Positions 16,760 through 26,990 of a stretch of 64,000 bases of DNA are shown one piece after another. This stretch comes from Kiloniella laminariae (GTDB lineage Bacteria; Pseudomonadota; Alphaproteobacteria; Kiloniellales; Kiloniellaceae). The stretch is from positions 62,001 to 126,000 of the forward strand of contig NZ_JAPWGY010000003.1 of assembly GCF_027214005.1 (NCBI RefSeq), written 5' to 3'. Position numbers and translations under genes: made by a program. Positions within the stretch are counted from its first letter, which is position 1. Every line of letters begins with the position of its first letter. Below the pieces are notes generated by a model, which had not been told where the DNA came from, made no database searches, and saw only the letters and a program-made list of their open reading frames with translations.

Positions 16760-18249
16760 GCCTCAAACAGAAACTTTTCATCAATGGCATCTGGAAAGAA
16801 GGCAAGGGCGAAGCGCTTGTTTCGATCAATCCCGCCAGTAACGAAACCATCTGGCAGGCCGCGTCGGCGACCAGAGCCGATGTTGATGAAGCCGTTGCCA
16901 GCGCCCGTGCTGCCCTGCGCAACTGGGCGCTCGCCCCTCTCGCCAGCCGAGTAGAGATCATCACCGGCTACCGCGACCTGCTGAAAGAACGTCAGGAAGA
17001 ACTCGCCGTTGCCATTGCGCAGGAAACCGGGAAACCCTTATGGGAAACCCGCACCGAAGCCGCCTCCATGGTGGGTAAGGTCAACCTGTCGCTGGATGCC
17101 TTTGAAAAGCGCACCGGACATTCCGAAAACCCCATGGGTGATGGCCTGAAAGCCAGCCTGCGGCACAAGCCCCACGGTGTGGTCGCGGTCTTCGGCCCCT
17201 ATAACTTCCCCGGCCATCTGCCCAACGGCCATATCGTGCCGTCTCTGATTGCGGGCAACACCATTGTCTTCAAACCCAGTGACCTGACCCCCATGGTCGC
17301 CGAGGTCATGGTCCAGGCCTGGGCTGATGCCGGACTCCCCGCCGGGGTGCTCAATCTGGTACAGGGCACCAAGGAAACCGGGATTGCTCTTGCTGGTCAT
17401 GACGGCATCGATGGTCTGTTCTTTACTGGCAGTTCCGCAACCGGGGAGCTGCTGCACCGCCAGTACGGTGGCCAGCCCGGCAAAATCCTTGCACTTGAGA
17501 TGGGCGGGAACAATCCGCTGATCGTTATGGAAGCCGCAGATCATCAGGCCGCAGCCTTTCACACCATCCAGTCCGCCTATGTGACTTCTGGTCAGCGCTG
17601 CACCTGTTCACGTCGCCTTATCCTACCAACGGGCGCAGAGGGTGATACCTTTCTCGATACTCTGCTGACCCAGATCGATGGCATCAAGGTTGGCCTGGAT
17701 GATCCGGAAAACCCGCCGTTTATGGGCTCTCTGGTCTCCAATGCCGCTGCCGATGGCATTCTCGCCGCGCAGGAAAAGCTCGAAGGACTTGGCGGCAAAG
17801 TCCTGCGTCGGGCCAAACGCCTGTTCGACGGCAAGCCTTTCCTTACTCCGGCGCTGATTGATGTCACCGCTGTCACCAACCTGCCAGACGAAGAATATTT
17901 TGGCCCCTTGCTGCAGATCATCCGGGTTGCCGATTTTGATGAAGCCGTCCGCGTTGCCAACAACACCCGTTTTGGCCTGTCAGCTGGTATTCTCACTGAC
18001 CGTAAGGACCTCTGGGAGAAATTCTGGGCTGAAAGCCGGGCCGGGATTGTCAACTGGAACCGGCCTTTGACCGGGGCCAGCGGTGCGGCTCCCTTTGGCG
18101 GTATCGGTGCCAGTGGCAACCACCGTCCCAGCGCGTTTTACGCCGCAGATTACGCCGCCTACCCCGTTGCCTCTCTCGAAGCAGAACATCTGGACGTTCC
18201 CGCCCAGCTGCCACCGGGCATCACTCTGAACACAGGGGCGAAAGCATGA
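16756..18249 (+). CDS. astD: N-succinylglutamate 5-semialdehyde dehydrogenase
   Basis: NAD-dependent oxidation of succinylglutamate semialdehyde to succinylglutamate, step 4 of the AST pathway. The 497-residue aldehyde dehydrogenase has [37 protein letters not shown], the general-base Glu in [13 protein letters not shown], the catalytic Cys in [15 protein letters not shown] and [10 protein letters not shown]. The [13 protein letters not shown] signature is the one seen in AstD. It overlaps both neighbours by four bases (ATGA), so the three genes are translationally coupled. Confidence 0.96.
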   Translation: MSLKQKLFINGIWKEGKGEALVSINPASNETIWQAASATRADVDEAVASARAALRNWALAPLASRVEIITGYRDLLKERQEELAVAIAQETGKPLWETRTEAASMVGKVNLSLDAFEKRTGHSENPMGDGLKASLRHKPHGVVAVFGPYNFPGHLPNGHIVPSLIAGNTIVFKPSDLTPMVAEVMVQAWADAGLPAGVLNLVQGTKETGIALAGHDGIDGLFFTGSSATGELLHRQYGGQPGKILALEMGGNNPLIVMEAADHQAAAFHTIQSAYVTSGQRCTCSRRLILPTGAEGDTFLDTLLTQIDGIKVGLDDPENPPFMGSLVSNAAADGILAAQEKLEGLGGKVLRRAKRLFDGKPFLTPALIDVTAVTNLPDEEYFGPLLQIIRVADFDEAVRVANNTRFGLSAGILTDRKDLWEKFWAESRAGIVNWNRPLTGASGAAPFGGIGASGNHRPSAFYAADYAAYPVASLEAEHLDVPAQLPPGITLNTGAKA

Positions 18250-19601
18250 AATACTACGAGGTAAACTTCGACGGTCTGGTCGGCCCGACCCATAACTTTG
18301 CCGGTTTGTCCTATGGCAACATCGCCTCTGACAAGTCAGCCAAGGAAAACTCCAGCCCCAAGGGTGCCGCCCTGCAGGGGCTGGAGAAAATGAAGGCCCT
18401 GTCCGATCTCGGCATGAAACAGGGTGTGCTGCCCCCGCAGGAACGCCCGCACATGCCAACCCTGCGCAAGCTCGGTTTCACAGGCAGTGACAAGGAAGTC
18501 CTGAGTAAAGCGGCAAAGACCAATCCCGCCCTGCTTGCCGGAGCCTCTTCGGCCTCCTGCATGTGGGTTGCCAACGCCGCCACGGTTTCCCCTCACCCCG
18601 ATACCGCTGATGGCCGGACCCATTTCACCCCGGCCAATCTGGTCTCCATGTTCCATCGCTCGATCGAGCATCCGGCAACCGGACGGGCGCTGCAGACCAT
18701 CTTTGCCGATGAGAGCCGCTTTGCCCATCACCCCGCCCTGCATGGCAGCAGCCACTTCGGCGATGAAGGTGCCGCCAACCACACCCGCTTCTGCAGTGAT
18801 TACGGCGATCCCGGTGTCGAGTTTTTTGTCTATGGCATCGAGGCCTTGCGCAAGAGCGCTCCGGCGCCGAAACGCTTTCCCGCCCGTCAGACACTCGAAG
18901 CCTGTCAGGCCGTCGCCCGGCTGCATGGGCTGGCAGATGACCGCGTGGTCTTTGCCCAGCAGAACCCCGATGTGATTGATCAGGGCGTGTTCCACAACGA
19001 CGTGATCTCGGTCGGGAATGGCCGGATCCTGTTCCACCACGAAAAAGCCTTCCTCAACAGTGAAGAAGTAAAGGCAGAGCTGAACCGGAAACTGCCCGGT
19101 GCGGATATGATTTTTGTCGAAGTGCCCGATGCCCAGGTCCCGGTCGAGGACGCGGTCCAGAGCTATCTTTTCAACAGTCAGCTGGTCTCCTGTGGGGCCA
19201 ATGGTGGCGGCAGCAACAGCGCCACCCTGATCGCCCCGATCGAATGTGAAGAGAACCCCAAAGTCCGCGCCTATCTTGATCAACTGATCAAAAGCGGCAG
19301 CGCCATCAGCGATGTCCGTTTTTTCAACCTGCGTCAGTCCATGAAAAACGGCGGTGGCCCGGCTTGCCTGCGCTTGCGCGTGGTGCTCAATGACGGCGAT
19401 CTGGCGTCACTCGGAGCCAGAGTCCTGCTCGATGACCACCTTTACGCCGATCTGAAAGCCTGGATCGAGCGTCACTATCGCGACGAACTCGCCGCCGAAG
19501 ACCTGCGCGACCCGGCCCTGCTCTACGAAGTCCGCACCGCCCTGGAAGAGCTGACCCGCATTCTCAACCTCGGTAAACTCTACGACTTCCAACGCGGGTG
19601 A
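18246..19601 (+). CDS. astB: N-succinylarginine dihydrolase
   Basis: Second AST step: succinylarginine to succinylornithine, two ammonia and CO2. The 451-residue protein belongs to the amidinotransferase fold family. It begins [20 protein letters not shown], contains [59 protein letters not shown], and the catalytic Cys in [18 protein letters not shown]. It is the last gene of the operon, overlapping astD by four bases, and is followed by a strong terminator. No astE follows. Confidence 0.97.
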   Translation: MKYYEVNFDGLVGPTHNFAGLSYGNIASDKSAKENSSPKGAALQGLEKMKALSDLGMKQGVLPPQERPHMPTLRKLGFTGSDKEVLSKAAKTNPALLAGASSASCMWVANAATVSPHPDTADGRTHFTPANLVSMFHRSIEHPATGRALQTIFADESRFAHHPALHGSSHFGDEGAANHTRFCSDYGDPGVEFFVYGIEALRKSAPAPKRFPARQTLEACQAVARLHGLADDRVVFAQQNPDVIDQGVFHNDVISVGNGRILFHHEKAFLNSEEVKAELNRKLPGADMIFVEVPDAQVPVEDAVQSYLFNSQLVSCGANGGGSNSATLIAPIECEENPKVRAYLDQLIKSGSAISDVRFFNLRQSMKNGGGPACLRLRVVLNDGDLASLGARVLLDDHLYADLKAWIERHYRDELAAEDLRDPALLYEVRTALEELTRILNLGKLYDFQRG

Positions 19602-19643
19602 GGTCCGCCGCCTCACACAATCTAAATTGAAGAAACTCTCTGC

Positions 19644-19675
19644 CCCGGAAAGATCCGTCTTTCCGGGTTCTTTTT
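19644..19675 (+). terminator. Rho-independent terminator of the AST operon
   Basis: CCCGGAAAGA (19644-19653) and TCTTTCCGGG (19658-19667) form a perfect 10-bp stem with a TCCG tetraloop, followed by TTCTTTTT. It starts 43 bp after the astB stop. The opposite strand has no T-run after the stem, so it does not serve the convergent cfa gene. Confidence 0.95.
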
Positions 19676-19708
19676 ATCTAATTTAGACTGTCTCCCAAGC
19701 CACAAAAA

Positions 19709-21007
19709 TCACTCGTACAAATCTTCCCGTGTCGGCGGCAGGCCGGACAGGCCTTTACTGCGTTTAGAGGCAACGGTCTGGAAGATGTTCAGGGTGCCAC
19801 GCGAAAAAGCCAGCGAGACCCCGGTGAGGTAGAGCAGCCAGAGGCGGTAACGCTCCTCACCCGCTTCGGCGATCACGGCTTCGCGGTTTTGTTCCAGCCT
19901 TTTTGCCCAGTGCTCGGTGGTTTTGGCGTAGTGTTCGCGCCAGGCTTCGACGTCGTGGACTTCAAATCCATGGGCTTCGAGATTGCGTGCGGTCATGCCG
20001 ATATGATCGACCTCGGCACCGGGGAAGATATACCTGAGCATGGAATTGTATTCCGGGCGCTTGCGGTTGAACTTGGCCTCGCTGGTCTTGCCCCGGCGGG
20101 TAATGGCGTGGTGCAGGTAGAGCCCTCTCGGTTCCAGCAGACGCTTGACGGTCAGGTAGTATTCCCGGTGGTGTTCAATGCCGACGTGCTCGAACATGCC
20201 AATGGAGGAAATCTTGTCAAAGCTGCCGTCAAGCAGGCGAAAATCCTTGAGTTCAACAGTGACCTGTCCCTCCAGCCCGCGCTCTTTGATCCGGCTTTGC
20301 GTCAGCGCGTACTGCTCTTCGGACAGGGTCACACCCAGCGCGGTAACGCCGTAATGTTTTGCCGCATAACAGATCAACGCGCCCCAGCCACAGCCGATAT
20401 CCAGCAGTCGGTCTCCCGGTTTCAGCCGCAGTTTGCGACAGATCATCTCCAGCTTGTCCAGCTGGGCCGTGGCCAGATCGTTGGACCAGTCTTTGAAATA
20501 ACCGCAGGTATAGACCATCTCGGGATCAAGGAAGAGTTCGTAAAAGCGGTTGGAAACATCGTAGTGATAGGCAATATCTGCTTTTTTGCTGCCAGCTCCG
20601 GCGGTACTGCCCTCCCCGGCCAGTTTGCCCCCGGCTTTTCGACCGGACGCAAACAGCAGCGGCAGAAGCGATTTCAACAGCAACGGTTTGTTGAGCCGCC
20701 GGATCAGCTGCTTTGATTTCCCCTGCGGGCGCTGTGCCGCCAGATCAAACAGGGAGCCGCCCCGGATTTCAAGCCCGCCGGAAAGATAGAGATCAATTAC
20801 CGTCTTCAGATTGGGGCGGCGCAACAGGCGCGGTATCGCCGTCGCGTCCGTTATGGCCAGACGCAATCCCGGCTCCATAGCCGCCGTCGCCGGAATGGTC
20901 GAACCATCCCAGAGCTGGAAAGCGAAACCCGGCTCCAGCTTTTCATGCACATGTGTCAAAGCCCGCCTGACCCGGTCAAGCACCGGATTTTTACCTGATG
21001 ATATCAC
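19709..21007 (-). CDS. cfa: Cyclopropane-fatty-acyl-phospholipid synthase
   Basis: Transfers a methylene group from SAM to the double bond of membrane phospholipid acyl chains, a stationary-phase and stress modification. The 432-residue protein starts at a GTG with GGGGGAG upstream. It has an N-terminal lipid-binding domain (GGLEIRGGSLFDLAA), a DVSNRFYELFLDPEMVYTCG substrate region, SAM motif LLDIGCGWGALICYAAKHYG, and IGMFEHVGIEHHREY with IFPGAEVDHIGM. It is convergent with the AST operon. Confidence 0.95.
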   Translation of the reverse strand: MISSGKNPVLDRVRRALTHVHEKLEPGFAFQLWDGSTIPATAAMEPGLRLAITDATAIPRLLRRPNLKTVIDLYLSGGLEIRGGSLFDLAAQRPQGKSKQLIRRLNKPLLLKSLLPLLFASGRKAGGKLAGEGSTAGAGSKKADIAYHYDVSNRFYELFLDPEMVYTCGYFKDWSNDLATAQLDKLEMICRKLRLKPGDRLLDIGCGWGALICYAAKHYGVTALGVTLSEEQYALTQSRIKERGLEGQVTVELKDFRLLDGSFDKISSIGMFEHVGIEHHREYYLTVKRLLEPRGLYLHHAITRRGKTSEAKFNRKRPEYNSMLRYIFPGAEVDHIGMTARNLEAHGFEVHDVEAWREHYAKTTEHWAKRLEQNREAVIAEAGEERYRLWLLYLTGVSLAFSRGTLNIFQTVASKRSKGLSGLPPTREDLYE

Positions 21008-21202
21008 GCGTCTCCCCCCTCAAGAGTTTGCTTTGCACCAGCTTACCCATGCATAGGTAGCAGGGCAACAGCCACTCTCGCGCAGAGACATACAGGTGTA
21101 GCCAACAGATCTGGCTATTCCACAGAAAAACCGCACAGAAAAAACCGCCTTGTCTTTTTTCTTCAGGCACCCTATCTCCAGCCCAGAGACTAAAGGAACC
21201 AG

Positions 21203-21976
21203 ATGCCCCCACCCTTCGAAATCAGACAGCATGATCCCTGGCTCGATGTCGTCTTTCCTGCCCCCCAGCGAATGCTGAGCTGGGCACTGGTAAATGGCGG
21301 CTACACGCTGGCCAGAGAAGTCTGCTGGTTACAGGTCAGCAATGCCGATCTGCCACCAGACTGTGACCCGGTGGCTCTCTTGCAGGACAAACTGCAGGAA
21401 CGCGATCTTGGCGACGCTGTCGGCCTGATGACCTCACGTCAGGTCAGGTATCATCATATCGCCACTGAACCTGAAGGCGAAGTTCAGGTATCCGCAGTGA
21501 TGACCCTGGGGTTATCCAATGCCCTGAGCGTAAAGGGGGAAACCACAGCCCCCCTGATCGATCCCCCTGCTGCAGGCACGATAAATCTGCTGTGCCATGT
21601 CTCCCTGCCTTTGAATGATCAGGCGCTGCTGGAAGCCAGTTCCATCGCGACACAGGCCAGAACCGCTGCCTTGCTTGAGTTCAACTGGATTGCCCCCGGG
21701 CAGAAACACCCGACCACTGGTACAGGTACTGACTGTATCGTTATTTCTTGTCCGACTTTGTCCCCGGCAACCACCTCGTCCAGTTCTGCTGAAAGCTTTG
21801 CTGGCCTGCATACGGATTGTGGTAAAGCCATCGGCAAAGCCGTTTACAACGTGACCCGGGAAGCAGCACTGACCTGGTTTCGGCAAAAGAACATCCCGCT
21901 CAAGGGACAAAAGCTTCCTCCTGCCAAAACAGGCTCTTCCGTGCAAACGCTTGTCTCGAAACCACCTCCCCTGTAG
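21203..21976 (+). CDS. cbiZ: CbiZ-family adenosylcobinamide amidohydrolase
   Basis: CbiZ hydrolyses the aminopropanol side chain of adenosylcobinamide to adenosylcobyric acid, so incomplete corrinoids can be salvaged. The 257-residue protein shows the family pattern: LGLSNALSVKGE, GTINLLCHVSLPLNDQALLE, SIATQARTAALLEFNW, TTGTGTDCIVISCP and the C-terminal HTDCGKAIGKAVYNVTREA. AAAGGA precedes the ATG. It has no cobamide genes around it; it is divergent from cfa with a 195-bp gap. The final 25 residues are low-complexity and probably disordered. Confidence 0.88.
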   Translation: MPPPFEIRQHDPWLDVVFPAPQRMLSWALVNGGYTLAREVCWLQVSNADLPPDCDPVALLQDKLQERDLGDAVGLMTSRQVRYHHIATEPEGEVQVSAVMTLGLSNALSVKGETTAPLIDPPAAGTINLLCHVSLPLNDQALLEASSIATQARTAALLEFNWIAPGQKHPTTGTGTDCIVISCPTLSPATTSSSSAESFAGLHTDCGKAIGKAVYNVTREAALTWFRQKNIPLKGQKLPPAKTGSSVQTLVSKPPPL

Positions 21977-22065
21977 GCTGTGATTTCAAATACATCCCTG
22001 CTTTCTGGCTTGTTCCAGGCCCGGCCCACAACAACGACAAATACAAAGAATAGAGATACGATAAG

Positions 22066-22365
22066 ATGGATATTATTCTCGGCCCACTGATCACCGTTAC
22101 CCTGGTTGCCCTTGATCTTTTTAAATGGGCACTGATTATTTCCATCATTCTGAGCTGGCTGGTCAACTTCAATGTGGTCAATACCCAGAACCCTTTTGTC
22201 AATACAGTCGGCGAGTTTCTCTGGCGTCTGACCGAACCAGCCCTGCGACCAATCCGCAAAGTCGTTCCGACCATCAGCGGTATAGATCTCTCTCCGATTG
22301 TCCTGTTCCTGATCATTATGTTTATCCAGAACATGCTGGCGCGCCTTGCCTATTCGATCGGATAA
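22066..22365 (+). CDS. YggT-family integral membrane protein
   Basis: A 99-residue protein with two hydrophobic segments (LITVTLVALDLFKWALIISI and LSPIVLFLIIMFIQNMLARL) linked by the YggT signature FLWRLTEPALRPIRKVVPTI. YggT proteins are found in the inner membrane or thylakoid, where plant and cyanobacterial members affect membrane-complex assembly or division; the bacterial role is poorly defined. It lies 89 bp after cbiZ and before the nicotinamidase gene. Confidence 0.9.
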   Translation: MDIILGPLITVTLVALDLFKWALIISIILSWLVNFNVVNTQNPFVNTVGEFLWRLTEPALRPIRKVVPTISGIDLSPIVLFLIIMFIQNMLARLAYSIG

Positions 22366-22422
22366 CCCGGCTGATCAATTCTGTTTCGTTCTGTGACCAC
22401 CGCCCCTAAAAAAGAGCCGGAT

Positions 22423-23058
22423 ATGAGCAAGACATTTAGCCTGACTGATTCTGATGCCCTGCTGGTGATCGATGTGCAAAACGATTTTTGCAGCGGTGGT
22501 GCATTGGCCGTGCCGGAAGGCGAAGCTGTGGTGCCGCTGATCAATGGCCTGCTCCGGAAATTCCCGCACAGCCTCGCAACGCAGGACTGGCATCCCCGAC
22601 AGCATAAATCCTTTGCCAGCCAACATCCCGGCAAAGATGCCTTTGGCCTGACTGAAATGCCCTATGGCCCCCAGGTACTCTGGCCGGACCACTGTATTCA
22701 GGGCCAGAAAGGTTCTGCCTTCCACCCGGACCTGGAAACCAATTCCCTTGAGCTGGTCTTGCGCAAGGGTTTCCGGGCAGAAATTGATTCCTATTCCGCT
22801 TTTTTCGAAAATGATCGCACCACCTCAACCGGCCTGACCGGATATCTGCAACAGCGCAAAATCAAGCGGGTCTTCCTCTGCGGACTGGCAACGGATTTTT
22901 GCGTCTACTATTCGGCCATCGATGCCCTGCGTGAAGGTTTTGAGGTCTATGTGATCGAGGACGCCTGCCGCGCGATTGATCTGGAGGGTTCTCTCGACAA
23001 AGCCCTGAAGCATATGCGTGAATCAGGCGTAAGCCTGATCACCTCGACCAGTTTCTAG
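22423..23058 (+). CDS. pncA: Nicotinamidase (pyrazinamidase)
   Basis: Deamidates nicotinamide to nicotinate for NAD salvage. From the ATG at 22423 (AAAGAG upstream; a GTG 30 bases earlier is possible) the isochorismatase-fold protein has 211 residues. The catalytic Asp is in LLVIDVQNDFCSGGALAV, metal ligands are in TQDWHPRQHKSFA, the partner Lys is in LVLRKGFRAEIDSYSAF and the nucleophilic Cys is in CGLATDFCVYYSA. WPDHCIQGQKG is also typical. Confidence 0.94.
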   Translation: MSKTFSLTDSDALLVIDVQNDFCSGGALAVPEGEAVVPLINGLLRKFPHSLATQDWHPRQHKSFASQHPGKDAFGLTEMPYGPQVLWPDHCIQGQKGSAFHPDLETNSLELVLRKGFRAEIDSYSAFFENDRTTSTGLTGYLQQRKIKRVFLCGLATDFCVYYSAIDALREGFEVYVIEDACRAIDLEGSLDKALKHMRESGVSLITSTSF

Positions 23059-23217
23059 ACATATCCCGATCAGGTGATCCATAATTTGGAACAGAATGCC
23101 CGATCCCGATTGAGATAAGTCATTGCATCCCTAATCGGAAAGCCATAGAAAATCCGGATTGCGGTATCCCGGAAAAATCAGGGATATCTCCGACGATCAA
23201 ACCAAGGAGATCTGCAG

Positions 23218-24117
23218 ATGTCCACTGCGACAATTATTGATGGCAAAGAATTCGCTGCGGGACTGCGTAGCCGTATTGCTGAAGAAACTGCCCGTCTGAA
23301 AAAAGACCACAATCTGGTTCCCGGCCTGGCCGTGGTTCTCGTTGGCGAAGATCCTGCCAGTCAGGTCTATGTGCGCAGCAAAGGCAAGCAGACAGTAGAA
23401 GCTGGCATGAACTCTTTCGAGTACAAGATGTCTGCCGAAACCACACAGGAAGAGCTGCTGGCAAAAGTCCACGAGCTTAACAATGATCCTGCCGTGCACG
23501 GCATTCTGGTTCAGCTGCCGGTGCCTGCTCATATTGACGATCACGCCATTATCAATGCCATCGACCCGAACAAGGACGTTGACGGCTTTCACGTGATCAA
23601 CTCTGGCCGTCTGGCAACTGGGGCCAAGGGTGCCAGCGCCCCGATGATCCCCTGTACGCCGCTTGGCTCGTTGATGCTGTTGAAAGATCACCTCGGCGAT
23701 CTCTCCGGCAAGACAGCTGTGGTGGTTGGACGTTCCAACATCGTTGGTAAGCCAATGGCCCAGCTGCTGCTTCAGGAAAGCTGTACCGTGACCATCGCGC
23801 ACAGCCGCACCAAGGACCTGCCTGCCGTCGTCCGTCAGGCTGACATTGTTGTCGCCGCAGTTGGACGCGCTGAAATGGTCAAGGGCGACTGGATCAAGCC
23901 GGGAGCGACAGTGATCGACGTGGGTATCAACCGCATCGAGGTTGACGGCAAAAACAAGCTGGTTGGAGATGTCGCAACAGCAGAAGCAATGTCCGTGGCT
24001 GGCGCCATTACCCCGGTTCCCGGTGGTGTTGGTCCCATGACCATCGGCTGCCTGTTGGCCAATACCCTGACAGCGGCCTGCCGTCAGGCTGGCATAGCAG
24101 AACCAAAACTGCTCTGA
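23218..24117 (+). CDS. folD: Bifunctional methylenetetrahydrofolate dehydrogenase / cyclohydrolase
   Basis: Interconverts methylene-, methenyl- and 10-formyl-tetrahydrofolate with NADP. The 299-residue protein has the active-site region [15 protein letters not shown] (Tyr and Lys), [20 protein letters not shown], the cofactor loop [18 protein letters not shown] and the terminal [25 protein letters not shown] lies 8 bases before the ATG. A strong bidirectional terminator follows. Confidence 0.97.
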   Translation: MSTATIIDGKEFAAGLRSRIAEETARLKKDHNLVPGLAVVLVGEDPASQVYVRSKGKQTVEAGMNSFEYKMSAETTQEELLAKVHELNNDPAVHGILVQLPVPAHIDDHAIINAIDPNKDVDGFHVINSGRLATGAKGASAPMIPCTPLGSLMLLKDHLGDLSGKTAVVVGRSNIVGKPMAQLLLQESCTVTIAHSRTKDLPAVVRQADIVVAAVGRAEMVKGDWIKPGATVIDVGINRIEVDGKNKLVGDVATAEAMSVAGAITPVPGGVGPMTIGCLLANTLTAACRQAGIAEPKLL

Positions 24118-24140
24118 TCTCATCAGGAACACAAAAGAAA

Positions 24141-24176
24141 AGAGCCTTGGGGAAACATATTCCCAAGGCTCTTTTT
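24141..24176. terminator. Bidirectional terminator between folD and the DUF3253 gene
   Basis: AGAGCCTTGGG (24141-24151) pairs with CCCAAGGCTCT (24162-24172). TTTTT follows on the plus strand, and the preceding A-rich run (ACAAAAGAAA) gives a T-rich run on the minus strand. It lies between two converging genes and fits both. Confidence 0.92.
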
Positions 24177-24207
24177 ACATCAACTGTCCGCGAAACAGCA
24201 GACAGGC

Positions 24208-24498
24208 TTATTTTTCAGCAATCGCCAGTTTGAACAGCCCTTTGATCGGGGCTTTCGGATCAACAACTTCACCCTTGCGGATGATATTGATCCGGCCACT
24301 GCGTGCCAGATACAACGCCTGCTGACGAACAGCGGGCAAATACTTGCGCCAGCTGTCCGGACGGTCTTCTTTTTTGGCCCGTGGCTTGTAAAAGGCGCGC
24401 GCCAGATTATCCGGGCTCATGGGTGCTTCTGCACCGGAAAGCTCACCGAGGATAAAGACGGCTACCGGGTCGTCAGTTTTCTGCTTCTCTTCGCTCAT
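24208..24498 (-). CDS. DUF3253 domain protein
   Basis: A 96-residue protein matching the DUF3253 pattern: a short helical N-terminus, then SPDNLARAFYKP, WRKYLPAVRQQALYLARSGR and IIRKGEVVDPKAPIKGLFKL. The layout looks like a small winged-helix fold (helices followed by a basic beta-hairpin), but no function is established for the family. A Lys-rich insertion (KPRAKKEDRPD) lies in the middle. It is convergent with folD and about 120 bp downstream of tam. Confidence 0.78.
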   Translation of the reverse strand: MSEEKQKTDDPVAVFILGELSGAEAPMSPDNLARAFYKPRAKKEDRPDSWRKYLPAVRQQALYLARSGRINIIRKGEVVDPKAPIKGLFKLAIAEK

Positions 24499-24618
24499 GG
24501 CGGATCTCTCTTATCGAATGTTGCGCTTTCACTAACGCGAAAAGCAATCAGGAGCAATCATATTCTCTGATTTGCCCTGCATAGGCCCCCTGCAGAAACC
24601 AGGGATGTGGCCTCTATT

Positions 24619-25398
24619 TCAAACAAGTTTTTTGGTGGCGACAATAAAGAGACGTGGAAAACGCAAAAGAACCCGCCCGTCAGCCAATGGCGGATAGGCA
24701 TTGCTGATTGCCCGGCTATAGGCCTCCAGGAAAAGTTTCTGTTCTGCCGGGGACAGGGGATCAAGGTAAGGTCTCAGGCCACTGGATTTTAACCATTGAA
24801 CGATTGAGTCCGCTCCCGGCAATACATGGCCATAACAGCAGTTCCAGATATCCACATCGACACAGTTTGCGACCAGGGAACTGTAATAGCTTTCAAAGGT
24901 TCCGATCTTCGAACGCTGGCTCGCTGCCCCGGACAGAAGTTCCTGCCATCTCGGTCTTTTGGCAATCTCGTTCATAAGCTGGTGTGAGGGTTCGGACAGA
25001 TTATCCGGCATCTGAACCGCCAGCATTCCTCCCGGACGCAGATGATCGATCAGCCTCGGGAAGAGGTCCGCGTGATCCGGGCACCATTGTAACGAGGCAT
25101 TGGCAAAAATCAGGTCCACCGGCAGGTCTGGCACCCAGTCGGTGATATCACCGCGAACAAAACTCACACCCGACAAACGCTCTCTGGCCTGCTTCAGCAT
25201 AGCAGGAGAGGAGTCCAGTCCGGTAATCCCGGCAAGGGGAAAACGCTCGACCAGTAACTCTGTGGAATTACCGGGGCCACAGCCCAGATCAACAATCCGT
25301 TCGGGCTGTTTCAGCTTCACCCGCGCCAGTAACTCCTGAGCCGGGCGGGTACGCATCGTCTCAAAGTTCAGATAAAGCTCAGCATCCCAGTCCGTCAT
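24619..25398 (-). CDS. tam: Trans-aconitate 2-methyltransferase
   Basis: SAM-dependent methylation of trans-aconitate, which detoxifies this aconitase inhibitor. The 259-residue protein starts MTDWDAELYLNFETMRTRPA, and motif I is IVDLGCGPGNSTELLVERFP with GITGLDSSPAMLKQAR, closely following E. coli Tam. Later IFANASLQWCPDHADLFPRL and LRPGGMLAVQMPDN also match. AGGGA precedes the ATG. A terminator separates it from argG upstream. Confidence 0.9.
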   Translation of the reverse strand: MTDWDAELYLNFETMRTRPAQELLARVKLKQPERIVDLGCGPGNSTELLVERFPLAGITGLDSSPAMLKQARERLSGVSFVRGDITDWVPDLPVDLIFANASLQWCPDHADLFPRLIDHLRPGGMLAVQMPDNLSEPSHQLMNEIAKRPRWQELLSGAASQRSKIGTFESYYSSLVANCVDVDIWNCCYGHVLPGADSIVQWLKSSGLRPYLDPLSPAEQKLFLEAYSRAISNAYPPLADGRVLLRFPRLFIVATKKLV

Positions 25399-25456
25399 GA
25401 TCGTCCCTGAAGTCGTATCCGGTTAATACCCGGTCATTGCAGCTTGCCTGAAAAAC

Positions 25457-25490
25457 AAAAAGCCCCGCAAGCAGAGTTGCGGGGCTTTTT
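25457..25490 (-). terminator. Terminator of argG
   Basis: AGCCCCGCAA (25461-25470) and TTGCGGGGCT (25477-25486) form a 10-bp stem with a 6-base loop. On the minus strand it is followed by TTTTTG and then TTTTTC. It begins about 20 bp past the argG stop. The plus strand also has a T-run after the stem, so it can act in both directions. Confidence 0.93.
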
Positions 25491-25506
25491 GTTTATAACC
25501 GAAGAA

Positions 25507-26709
25507 TTAACGCTGTTTGCTCAGAAGCTTCAGACGCAGGGCATTGAGTTTGATAAAACCTGCAGCATCATGCTGGTCATAAACGCTGTCTTCTTCAAAG
25601 GTCACATGCGCCAGGCTGTAGAGCGACTTGGGTGACTCACGTCCGGTCACAATCACATTGCCCTTGTAGAGGCTGAGACGCACTGTTCCTTCGACATGTG
25701 TCTGTGACTTGTCGATCAGGGCCTGCAGCATTTCACGTTCAGGACTGAACCAGAAACCATTATAGATCAGCTCGGCGTAGCGTGGCATCAGCTCGTCTTT
25801 CAGGTGCATGGCACCCCGGTCGAGCGTAATGGATTCAATTGCGCGGTGTGCTGCCAGCAGGATAGTCCCGCCCGGGGTTTCGTAAATCCCGCGGGATTTC
25901 ATACCAACAAAGCGGTTCTCCACCAGATCGAGACGCCCTATACCATTGGCCCCACCCAGTTCGTTCAGCTTGGTCAGAACGTCAGCAGGTGACATCCGTA
26001 CGCCATTAATGCCAATGGCATCGCCCCGCTCGAACTCAACCGTGATTTCGGTGGCAACGTCCGGTGCATCCATCGGGGAAACCGTACGGGAATAGACATG
26101 TTCACCCGGCGCAACCCATGGATCTTCCATCTCCTTGCCCTCGGAAGAGGTATGGAGCAGGTTGGCGTCCACCGAGAAAGGAGCATCACCACGTTTGTCT
26201 TTCGCAATCGGAATCTGGTGCTTCTCGGCGAATTCGATCAGACGGTTCCGCGATGTCAGGTCCCACTCACGCCAGGGAGCAATCACACGAATACCGGGGT
26301 TCAGGGCGTAACAACTCAGTTCGAAGCGGACCTGATCATTCCCTTTGCCCGTCGCGCCATGCGCCACAGCATCGGCACCGGTTTCACGCGCAATCTCGAT
26401 CAGGCGTTTGGAAATCAGCGGGCGGGCAATCGAAGTCCCGAGCAGATAAACACCTTCGTACAGGGCATTGGCACGGAACATCGGGAAGACAAAATCGCGG
26501 ACGAACTCTTCGCGCACATCCTCGATAAAGATGTCCTTCACACCGAACATTTCTGCCTTTTTACGGGCTGGTTCCAGCTCTTCACCCTGACCGAGGTCAG
26601 CCGTAAAGGTTACAACCTCGCAGTTGTAGGTTTCCTGAAGCCATTTCAGGATGACCGAAGTATCAAGCCCACCCGAGTAGGCAAGAACGACTTTTTTGAT
26701 ATCGCCCAT
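25507..26709 (-). CDS. argG: Argininosuccinate synthase
   Basis: Condenses citrulline and aspartate with ATP, the penultimate step of arginine synthesis. The 400-residue protein begins [20 protein letters not shown], the PP-loop ATP-binding motif, and contains [36 protein letters not shown] and [19 protein letters not shown]. Length is typical. It is transcribed alone, with a likely promoter at 26782-26809 and a terminator downstream. Confidence 0.98.
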   Translation of the reverse strand: MGDIKKVVLAYSGGLDTSVILKWLQETYNCEVVTFTADLGQGEELEPARKKAEMFGVKDIFIEDVREEFVRDFVFPMFRANALYEGVYLLGTSIARPLISKRLIEIARETGADAVAHGATGKGNDQVRFELSCYALNPGIRVIAPWREWDLTSRNRLIEFAEKHQIPIAKDKRGDAPFSVDANLLHTSSEGKEMEDPWVAPGEHVYSRTVSPMDAPDVATEITVEFERGDAIGINGVRMSPADVLTKLNELGGANGIGRLDLVENRFVGMKSRGIYETPGGTILLAAHRAIESITLDRGAMHLKDELMPRYAELIYNGFWFSPEREMLQALIDKSQTHVEGTVRLSLYKGNVIVTGRESPKSLYSLAHVTFEEDSVYDQHDAAGFIKLNALRLKLLSKQR

Positions 26710-26781
26710 GAGAGTCTACGCCTCTGTGAAAGTGCCCGTATTTTTACAACACGGATGCCGGTTAACGGTAAATCTGCCGGG

Positions 26782-26809
26782 AGTATAGGTAAATCACAGC
26801 CCAGAGCAA
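26782..26809 (-). promoter_or_regulatory. Likely sigma-70-type promoter for argG
   Basis: On the minus strand TTGCTC (26809-26804) is followed after 16 bp by TATACT (26787-26782). It lies about 75-100 bp before the argG start codon. The call rests on hexamer match and spacing only. Confidence 0.45.
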
Positions 26810-26990
26810 GGGGTGGCAGCAGCTGTTTGCATGGATTCGGGAGAAAAACAGAAATTTCAGCGCCCCGAAACCTGTCTTGTCCTTTTGCAGGAATAGTTCT
26901 GGAAAAGAAGCCTGAACAGCACAATATTACTTACTTGGCCTTCGCAGGGCAGCAATGTAGACCAAACTATGAACCACAAAGCGGGTGTAT

